Shown here in pieces: positions 16,428-23,669 of a stretch of 64,000 nucleotides of DNA; position 1 is the first letter of the stretch, and every line of letters starts with the position of its first letter. A program made the position numbers and the translations under genes. The stretch is from CALAGB01 sp963713965. GTDB lineage: Bacteria > Chloroflexota > Chloroflexia > Thermomicrobiales > Thermomicrobiaceae. A model generated the notes under the pieces. It saw only the letters and a program-made list of their open reading frames with translations. It was not told the DNA's origin and did no database searches. Location: the NCBI GenBank assembly GCA_963713965.1, contig OY970217.1:2666001-2730000 (forward strand), given 5' to 3'.

Positions 16428-18179
16428 GTGACTCAGTCGTTGAACGAATTGGAACAGCGAGCAAGAGGAACCGTGTCAGCGGAGGAGCTTCAGCTTCACC
16501 TGAACCAATTCAGCACGCTCTTCCGTGATACCGGCAGCGAGGACGAGCGCAAGGCCGCGCAGTATGTAGTCGACACACTGCGCGAGTATGGCGTAGACGC
16601 CGAGATCCTCGAATTCGACTCGCTCATCTCTTGGCCGCTCGAAGGCACGCTCATGACGCTTGGAGACAACGGCAACGAGTCCGAGTCCTACGAAGTGCGC
16701 ACGCGCGCCTTCGGAGCCCAGACGCCTGACGGAGGCATCACCGGCGAACTTGTCTTTGTTCCTTTCGCACAGCCCAAACAGGGAGAGATGATCTTCTCTC
16801 ACCGTGCCGTCTCGGGAGACTACAGCGGTCTGGATGTGGCGGGGAAGATCGTCGTGACGCAGGACGGCGGGCCAGACGGTGTGTTGCGTGCTCAGGAGCG
16901 GGGCGCGATTGGGCACGTCCATATCTGGCCGTCGGACGAGCCGGTTACGCATGAGATGATCTCGACCAGCATTTGGGGGACGCCGACGCCCGAATCCGCC
17001 GGACGTATGCCGAAGATCCCCTCGATGGGCGTCAAGAACGCGGTCGGGAACCAGATCTTGGAGCTCCTCAGACAGGGGACCGTCAACGCGCGAATCGACT
17101 CGAACGTGAGGACCGAGTGGATGAGCGTTCCGCTCGCTACTGGGTTCATCCCCGGTGTCGGGAGCGACGACTTCCTGCTGGTCGGCGCGCACATCGACTC
17201 CTGGTATGAGGGTGTGACCGACAACGCCACAGGAGACGCGGCCCTTCTCGAGATGGCACGCGTCCTCTCCGGAATGCGTGATCAGCTGCGCTGTGGTGTG
17301 CGTTTCTGCTGGTGGCCCGGGCATTCGACAGGACGCTACTCCGGCAGCACCTGGTTCGCTGACAACTTCTTCGACGTGCTCCGCGGGCACGCACTCGGCT
17401 ACCTGAACATCGATTCTCCCGGTGTGCGAGACACGGTGATCTGGGATTGCCGCTACAACATGGGGGAGATCGAGCACCTCACCGCTGAGGTGGTCAAGGA
17501 ACTCTCCGGCCAAGAGCCGAACATTCGCAGACCCCTTCGCGCCGGCGATCAATCCTTCCTGGGCGTGGGTCTACCCTCGCTCGGCGCGTTCCGCATGCTG
17601 CCGGTCGATCACCAGGATCGCAAGGCAGTAGGCGGCTCGGGTGGCGCCTGGTGGTGGCATTCGCCCGAAGACACATTGGAGAAGGCGGACGCCGAAATCC
17701 TGGCGCGCGATGTCGAGGTCTACGTCACCATGACGCTGCGCATGTGCCAGCCACAGGTCATCCCTTACAACTTCACCGTCAGCGCGCAGGACTTCATCGA
17801 TCAACTCACGACCTATCAAGAAGGCGCCGGAGCTCACTTGGATTTGAACACCGCGCTGGAGGCGGCCAACGCGTTCAAAACGGCCGCACAGCAGTTGCAT
17901 TCGTCACCGATTGTGGAAACGGATCGCCTCAATGACGGTCTGAAGTGGCTGACGCGGATCGTCAATCCGGTCCTCTTCACCGTCAACGGTCCCTATGACA
18001 TGGATCCGGCACTGCAGATGGGCGTCCTGCCTGGGCTCTCCGCTATCCCGCAACTGGCAAGTCTTGACTCCGAGTCGAGCGACTATCGCTTCCTCACGAC
18101 CAAGCTCATGCGGCAGCGAAACCGCGTCGAGGATGCGCTGGTGCAGGCGACGGTGCTGGCGCGTTCGCTCACGGCCTGA
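16428..18179 (+). CDS. M28-family zinc peptidase-like protein with altered active site
   Basis: 583 residues, cytoplasmic as judged by lack of a signal peptide. The N-terminal part contains a PA-like insertion. Metal-site motifs: GAHIDSW (His, Asp), DNATGDAA (Asp), YLNIDSPG (Asp) and WWWHSPEDT (His). The usual M28 segment with two adjacent Glu residues (general base and zinc ligand) reads WWPGHSTGRYSGS, so both Glu are absent and a His lies at the ligand position. Activity may differ from classical aminopeptidases. Start: GTG at 16428 behind GAGAGGGA; the longer upstream frame is low-complexity. The stop codon overlaps the next gene's ATG (TGATG), so the pair is translationally coupled. Confidence 0.82.
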   Translation: MTQSLNELEQRARGTVSAEELQLHLNQFSTLFRDTGSEDERKAAQYVVDTLREYGVDAEILEFDSLISWPLEGTLMTLGDNGNESESYEVRTRAFGAQTPDGGITGELVFVPFAQPKQGEMIFSHRAVSGDYSGLDVAGKIVVTQDGGPDGVLRAQERGAIGHVHIWPSDEPVTHEMISTSIWGTPTPESAGRMPKIPSMGVKNAVGNQILELLRQGTVNARIDSNVRTEWMSVPLATGFIPGVGSDDFLLVGAHIDSWYEGVTDNATGDAALLEMARVLSGMRDQLRCGVRFCWWPGHSTGRYSGSTWFADNFFDVLRGHALGYLNIDSPGVRDTVIWDCRYNMGEIEHLTAEVVKELSGQEPNIRRPLRAGDQSFLGVGLPSLGAFRMLPVDHQDRKAVGGSGGAWWWHSPEDTLEKADAEILARDVEVYVTMTLRMCQPQVIPYNFTVSAQDFIDQLTTYQEGAGAHLDLNTALEAANAFKTAAQQLHSSPIVETDRLNDGLKWLTRIVNPVLFTVNGPYDMDPALQMGVLPGLSAIPQLASLDSESSDYRFLTTKLMRQRNRVEDALVQATVLARSLTA

Positions 18180-20470
18180 TGCGAGACACGAAGGGACGCG
18201 GAGTGAGTCAGTTCCGGTATGAGTCGATCGGACGTAGCATCCGCCGGTCGGATGCGCGTCCACGTGTGACCGGTGCCGAGCGATACACCGACGACTTGAT
18301 GTTGCCGGGGATGCTGCACGCTCATATCGTACTCAGTCCCCACGCGCACGCTGAAATCTGTGCGATCGACGTGAAGACAGCCCTGAAATCGCCGCATGTC
18401 GTCGCGGTCGTCACCTCGGACGATCTGCCGGAGTTCGCCCGCGAGGAAGAGGCGATCGATCGAAGCCGGTTTTTCCTCGCCCATCGCCGTGCCGCGTACG
18501 TAGGCCAGCCGGTCGCGGTCGTGCTGGCACGCAATGCCGCGGCGGCGGAACTGGCCGCCGAACGTGTGAACGTCGATTACGAGCCACTACCGGTCGTCTC
18601 CAACATCGAATCCGCACGATCCGTGAATGCGTTGCCGGTTCGACGCCGCGGACGAACGGTCTCGAGCGAGGCCGCCGAACATGGTGCCGTACCGGTCGAG
18701 GAATCGGTAAGCGTGGGCGAGGTCAACGTCAACGGCTCGTTGCGTTATCAGCGTGGCGACGTGGAGCAGGCGTTTCATGACGCCGCGGTGACCGTCGAGC
18801 GCACCTTCCACTCACACGCCGTTTACCAGAGTTACATGGAGCCGCGTTCGGTCTTGGCGAGTGCGGAGCCGGGCGGCCGCGTCACCATCTACACGCCGAC
18901 TCAAGGGCAGTTCATGGTTCGCTCGGCGCTGGCGCGTGCGCTCGACCTCGCAGAGACCGACATTCGCGTCGAGCCGATCACGGTCGGTGGCGGATTCGGC
19001 GGAAAGATGGTGCTGCTGGAACCGTTGGCCTGTTTGCTGGCTCAGCGATTGTCGCGTCCCGTCAAGCTCACGCTGACGCGCCAGCAGGACTTCATCTGCA
19101 CTACGCCGGCTCCCGAGTCGTTCATGACCATTGCCCTCGCGGCCGACGCAGATGGCTGTCTGACAGCGCTCACGGCTGACTTGTGGTTCGACACGGGCTT
19201 TTTCTCTAATTCCCCATATCAACTCGTGGCCCAGATGGTCGGGTCCTACTACCGCGTTCCCAACCTCGACATTCGTTCCGCCGAGGTGCTGACGAATCGC
19301 ACCGGTACGGGCGCCTACCGCGCGCCCGGACTCACGCCGATGATGTTCGCTCTTGAGTCGCTCGTTGACGAAATGGCGGGGCAGTTCGGCCTCTCACCGC
19401 TTGACTTTCGGATTCGTAACGCGGCCGAGAGTGGTGATCCAATGTCGGATGGCGGAACGTGGCCATCATTCGACCTCAAAGCGCTGCTACATGAAGCTGC
19501 GCAGTCCCCGCTCTGGATGGAGTCCAAGGGACCTGGCGAGGGTATTGGAGTCGCCATCGGCGGATTACGTGGAGGCGCTGAGGCCGCTTCTGCTTCAGCA
19601 AAGCTCAACTCCGACGGTACATTGAGCGTCATGGTTGGCTCGGTTGATCTGACCGGCACGACGACCGGCCTCACCCAGATCGCCGCTGAAGGGTTCGATA
19701 TCGCGTCTGACCGTGTGCGTGTGGAGACGGCATCGAGCGACAGCGCGCCGCAGTTCGGTCTGACCGGCGGCAGCAAGGTCCTTTACAGCGTTGGGGGTGC
19801 GGTCCTGGCCGCGGCGCGAGACGCTCGCGAGCAGGTGCTGGCAATTGCATCCGATCGACTCGAAGCTGTTCCGGACGATCTCCAGATCGTCGAGGATCGC
19901 GTGCAGGTCAAGGGAGCCCCGGACAGGTCGTTGACGTTGGCGCAGGTGTATGCGGCAACGATCGAGCAGGGAGGTCACTTCGCACCGATCTTTGGGCGGG
20001 GCAATGTGTCCAACCCGGAGAAATCGCCAGCCATGGCAGTACACCTCGCGAAAGTGCGGGTGGATGCGGAATCCGGCGAGGTTCGGCTGATCGGCTACCA
20101 CGCCATCCACGACATCGGGCGCGCCATCAACCCGGCTGAAGTGGAGGCGCAAATTCATGGTGGGGTGGCGCAGGGAGTCGGCTGGGGAATCCACGAGGCG
20201 TTGGTCTACGACGAGCATGGACAGCCGGTGACGGCGAGCTTTCTCGACTACGCCATTCCCAAGGCAGCCGATCTGCCCGAAATCACGGTACAGCTCGTCG
20301 AGAACCCGTCACCGTTCGGCCCCTTCGGCGCCAAGGGGATCGGTGAAGCCCCGGTGGTCCCGCCAGCGGCCGCGATCGCCAATGCCATCGCCGATGTCAC
20401 TGGTGTACGACTCACCGAGCTTCCAATCCGCCCCGAGCAGTTGTGGAGAGCCCTTTCGAGGCGCGATTAG
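18179..20470 (+). CDS. Molybdenum hydroxylase large subunit (xanthine dehydrogenase/CoxL family)
   Basis: 763 residues. The N-terminal aldehyde oxidase/xanthine dehydrogenase a/b hammerhead (GRSIRRSDARPRVTGAERYT) is followed by the molybdopterin-cytosine-dinucleotide-binding part with VGGGFGGKM and GAYRAPGLTP, and by the catalytic-Glu segment GAKGIGEAPVVPPAAAIANA near the C-terminus. It lacks the CO-dehydrogenase-specific loop, so a purine, aldehyde or N-heterocycle hydroxylase is more likely than CODH. The FeS and FAD subunits expected as partners are not in the window. ATG 18179 overlaps the preceding stop; GTG 18203 is an alternative start. It converges on the C45 gene with a 4-base overlap. 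Confidence 0.9.
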   Translation: MRDTKGRGVSQFRYESIGRSIRRSDARPRVTGAERYTDDLMLPGMLHAHIVLSPHAHAEICAIDVKTALKSPHVVAVVTSDDLPEFAREEEAIDRSRFFLAHRRAAYVGQPVAVVLARNAAAAELAAERVNVDYEPLPVVSNIESARSVNALPVRRRGRTVSSEAAEHGAVPVEESVSVGEVNVNGSLRYQRGDVEQAFHDAAVTVERTFHSHAVYQSYMEPRSVLASAEPGGRVTIYTPTQGQFMVRSALARALDLAETDIRVEPITVGGGFGGKMVLLEPLACLLAQRLSRPVKLTLTRQQDFICTTPAPESFMTIALAADADGCLTALTADLWFDTGFFSNSPYQLVAQMVGSYYRVPNLDIRSAEVLTNRTGTGAYRAPGLTPMMFALESLVDEMAGQFGLSPLDFRIRNAAESGDPMSDGGTWPSFDLKALLHEAAQSPLWMESKGPGEGIGVAIGGLRGGAEAASASAKLNSDGTLSVMVGSVDLTGTTTGLTQIAAEGFDIASDRVRVETASSDSAPQFGLTGGSKVLYSVGGAVLAAARDAREQVLAIASDRLEAVPDDLQIVEDRVQVKGAPDRSLTLAQVYAATIEQGGHFAPIFGRGNVSNPEKSPAMAVHLAKVRVDAESGEVRLIGYHAIHDIGRAINPAEVEAQIHGGVAQGVGWGIHEALVYDEHGQPVTASFLDYAIPKAADLPEITVQLVENPSPFGPFGAKGIGEAPVVPPAAAIANAIADVTGVRLTELPIRPEQLWRALSRRD

Positions 20471-21615
20471 AGGACCGGCGTGACATCTCGCTCTGCGACA
20501 CGCTCCGCTGTTGTCGCGTCTCCCGGCAGACCAATCACGTAGTAGTCATGCTCGCACGGTGTCCCGACGGCGATGTGCATCTCCCGCTTTCCCAGATCGA
20601 TCACGATTGATGCGATGCTCATCGACTGACGCGATTCAGCCAATGCTGCATCGGGATGGCGGCAGATCGACTGTGGCCATCCCATGTGATCGCGGAGCGC
20701 ATCCTTCACATCGTCAACCCCGATCGCGCCGATCTTCGGCTCGAGCAGATCCCTCGCCCGCTGCATGCGGTAGAGCGTGTCGGGAGACGTTAGGCGCCCA
20801 ATGCCATGGACCTGCGCCGCAATGTGAGTGAAGTGGTTCGAGTGGGTCAACAGACCACGCTCTGGGTAGACCGGGTAGACCTGTTCGGGAGACGCCTCGA
20901 AATTCGCGACCATGCCCGAATCGTGCGCCACGATGTAGTTGGTCGACGCAGCGCGCTTGGCGTTGAGGATCTCGCCGTAGGCGTGGTCCAGCCGCGTGCT
21001 GTTTAACACCCTACGACGAATGAAGGGGACTGGCACACCGGCCTTCGTTCCGTCGAGTGATGAGCGCAACAGATTGCCGCAGATTGCGATTCCCGCCGCG
21101 TTGAACCCATCACGACCGACCATCCCAGCTTCGACCAGCATCACGAAATCGGGAGCCTCCTCCTGTCGCGCCTGCAGCACGATGACGGAGTCGCGGCATG
21201 GCGCCCGCCAATCCCAATTCTTGGCCAGCAGGGTGGTGCCATCGGCGCTTGCGGCGGGCGTCACGGCGATAGTGGTGCATTCGGCTTCCGGGACGCTTGC
21301 CGTCGATCGACCGCGATTGCCGAAGAGGATTTCGGTGCGGCAATTGATAGCCACGATCTCTTCGAGCTGGAATCCGGACCCGTCGGCGATACCGTCCATT
21401 TCAGCCAGGATGTTCTCATCGAATGACTCGATGAGTCGCGCGAACCCAGATGCGCGTCCCAGAACGGCGGGCCAATCGAGCCCCGCGCTCTCGGCAAACG
21501 CCTTGCGATAGGTGCTCACGCTATGAGCGACGCGTGCGGTAGCCTGCGCTCCGTGCTGACGGCCACGTTCGTATGCGGAGCCGTTGACTTGAACGATAGG
21601 GAATGTCGTGGTCAT
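20467..21615 (-). CDS. C45-family autoproteolytic acyltransferase/hydrolase
   Basis: 382 residues resembling the isopenicillin-N acyltransferase (peptidase C45, Ntn-hydrolase) family. The N-terminal G-x-x-Y-E-R-G-R-Q-H-G motif is at residues ~12-22. E-C-T at ~112-114 marks the predicted autocleavage site, with Cys113 becoming the N-terminal nucleophile. LLAKNWDW follows, and N-Y-I-V-A-H-D and the Asn/His-rich LTHSNHF lie further on. Family members cleave or transfer acyl groups on small amides and beta-lactams. Its stop overlaps that of the convergent molybdenum hydroxylase gene. Whether it shares a catabolic pathway with the M28 and hydroxylase genes is speculative. Confidence 0.85.
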   Translation of the reverse strand: MTTTFPIVQVNGSAYERGRQHGAQATARVAHSVSTYRKAFAESAGLDWPAVLGRASGFARLIESFDENILAEMDGIADGSGFQLEEIVAINCRTEILFGNRGRSTASVPEAECTTIAVTPAASADGTTLLAKNWDWRAPCRDSVIVLQARQEEAPDFVMLVEAGMVGRDGFNAAGIAICGNLLRSSLDGTKAGVPVPFIRRRVLNSTRLDHAYGEILNAKRAASTNYIVAHDSGMVANFEASPEQVYPVYPERGLLTHSNHFTHIAAQVHGIGRLTSPDTLYRMQRARDLLEPKIGAIGVDDVKDALRDHMGWPQSICRHPDAALAESRQSMSIASIVIDLGKREMHIAVGTPCEHDYYVIGLPGDATTAERVAERDVTPVL

Positions 21616-21740
21616 CGTCGTCTCCCGATCTGGCTCTCTATGGGCGTCCAGACGAAGTCACCCTGAGCTGAATCTGAATTATTCAGTCGATCATAGAACG
21701 GGCGGGGCGATCGGTGAAGCGTGTGCCAAACATTTTTCGC

Positions 21741-22835
21741 TCAATTTGGCAGGTGACCGGCTACCTCATGACTGGCTGAATCGCGCGGTATTTTCCCTGG
21801 ATGTCGCCGCGGAAGACGCACGGCGCGATGACGTCGAGCGGGGAGGGTCGGTGGCGTGCGATCCACCGGCGTCTCGCTCTCTTCCGTCTCCTCGGACGAA
21901 ACGCGCAGCGGTCCGACGATCAAGTACGGGTAGCGGGCAATCAAAATGAGCAGACCGAGGAAGGTGCGGAAGATGAGATTCACCGTGCGGTAGGCCAGGG
22001 CGATGAAGGTGGCTCGGGCAAGACCGATACCGATGAAGTTGAGGACTCCGGCGAGGCTCGCGTCGCTGATGCCGATGCCGCCCGGAATCGGGATGACCTG
22101 TCGCGCAACAAGGCTGAACGTGTGCGCGTAGACGCCGTCACCGTAGCTGATATTCCGCTCGATCATGGCATTGGCAATGAGCCACAGAATGCTGGCTGAG
22201 AGCATGGTCGAGACGATGCTGAAGGCGACCGCGCCCACCATGACATTGCGCCGCATGAGCAAAGCAGTGTGTTCCCAGAAGTCCTCTTCTTGCGGCACGA
22301 AGCGACGCGACAGTCGCCATCGTGACAGGAAGCGCGAAAGCCATTTGGCGATGCGGATACTGCGGAAAACGGCGATGCCGGCGAATCCAATCGAAATCGT
22401 GAGTATCGGCATGATGACCTGCAGCGGACGTTGGCCGGTCAGGAAGATGGCGATGATGGCGATGCCACCAGGGGCGAAGAAATCCGACACGCCGAGCGCT
22501 ACGAAGCTCGAGATCGCCTGCCGCATACGGATATTGCCGTGCTCTTCCGCCAGACGAGCCCCGAGCATCGATCCGCCGGGAAGCGCCGACGCAGCCTGTG
22601 ATGCCAGGTAGGTCGTCGCTCCGTCAACCAAACGTATCGGCAGGTTGCTGGAACGCAGCAAGTAACCCCAGCGTAGCGCTTTCGTGAGCTCGTTCGCGGC
22701 GAGAATCACAAGGAGAAGTAAGAGTGATCCGGCGGGCATCGAGAAGATGGCGCTGCTGAGAGATTCGAGGTTGGCGAAGTAGACGAACGCAATCGCGGAC
22801 GCGATGGTGAGCAGGATGATGATGAGACGCTTCAT
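21741..22835 (-). CDS. LPG-synthetase-type (UPF0104) integral membrane protein
   Basis: 364 residues with about 8 membrane helices. It carries the family hallmarks: an early N-E-L-x-K-A-L-R-W segment, AALPGGSMLGARLAEEHG, and LVARQVIPIPGGIGISDASL. This corresponds to the membrane (flippase-like) half of MprF-type proteins without the lysyltransferase domain. The tail from ~320 on is charged and Arg/Pro-rich. The ATG at 22835 has no strong ribosome site. Function: probably lipid or polyprenyl-linked substrate translocation in the cytoplasmic membrane; substrate unknown. Confidence 0.8.
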   Translation of the reverse strand: MKRLIIILLTIASAIAFVYFANLESLSSAIFSMPAGSLLLLLVILAANELTKALRWGYLLRSSNLPIRLVDGATTYLASQAASALPGGSMLGARLAEEHGNIRMRQAISSFVALGVSDFFAPGGIAIIAIFLTGQRPLQVIMPILTISIGFAGIAVFRSIRIAKWLSRFLSRWRLSRRFVPQEEDFWEHTALLMRRNVMVGAVAFSIVSTMLSASILWLIANAMIERNISYGDGVYAHTFSLVARQVIPIPGGIGISDASLAGVLNFIGIGLARATFIALAYRTVNLIFRTFLGLLILIARYPYLIVGPLRVSSEETEESETPVDRTPPTLPARRHRAVRLPRRHPGKIPRDSASHEVAGHLPN

Positions 22836-23669
22836 GAGGTCGGCGCCGTTCCGCCGCGTGAAGTATCCATCGTCAAACTTCGATAAGGGCGCTGATGATC
22901 ATTTCTTGGGCTGCGCGTTGACCAAATCGAGTGAGTCACCGAGCTAATTTCGTCGCAGCGGACTAGACGAGCACCAGAAACCGGCACAAAAGAGGCAGGA
23001 ATGCAGGTTCTCGCGCAGACAGTGATCCTGTCGTCCGCCGGATGGTAGATCATATCCAGTCCGAGCCCCGCGCAAATTTTCCGGAGCTAAAAGGTCGACG
23101 ACGTCTGTGTATTACCCCGAAGCCACGAGCCCGTCATCGCGTCGAACGTCGAAGAGCCGAATGCGCATAACGCTCGAACGTTTCCCCACAGATATGGATC
23201 AACTTTACCGTCTTTACGCCTCCGGCTGCCACAGTGGATCAATTCGACAACGCGATTGTACTGACTCATCGAATCCTTATATTGTGAATTTGCAGCAATT
23301 GTGCCGCCAATCTGTAACGATTGTAGTATCGCGGCACAGGATGTCGACATCTAGACTATGAAATGGGTGAGTTTCTTGAGTTCTTCGCGGCGTTCCGAGG
23401 CTTTGCCGAACGCGATCGTGGTCTCCAACTCGCCAACCGCGCGCTCACGCTCGGCATTGTGGTCAGGGCGTTCGCGACAATCGTTTCCATCGAGATCGGC
23501 GCATTGACGGTGGGCGAAACTTCGGTATCAGGAAGCTGGCGGCCTTGTTTCCAGAGCTGGTGAAGTTTCCAACTGCTGAGTCAACGCTGCTACCTCGTTC
23601 CCAAATTCTTCAGTATCGGCGCCCATTTCTGACATAATGCTGTAAAATAATGCAGGTACATGCTCTGAT
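22836..23669. other. 834-base intergenic region, possible gene remnant and promoter
   Basis: No confident gene. TTGTAC (23256-23261) and TATATT (23278-23283), 16 bases apart, form a sigma-70-like promoter candidate on the plus strand for the SARP gene. On the minus strand, 23634 down to about 23360 is coding-like in one frame with a single internal TGA at 23528-23530. It starts MSEMGADTEEFGNEV and ends with a charged helical stretch (ERREELKKL). This may be a decayed small coiled-coil gene. Confidence 0.35.

Noticed and set aside
16476..17552. 358-codon minus-strand frame
   Set aside because: Fully antisense to the M28-like gene, whose motifs are clear.
23363..23563. 66-codon plus-strand frame upstream of the SARP gene
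   Set aside because: No ribosome site and antisense to a slightly more protein-like minus frame; neither is supported well enough to call as a gene.
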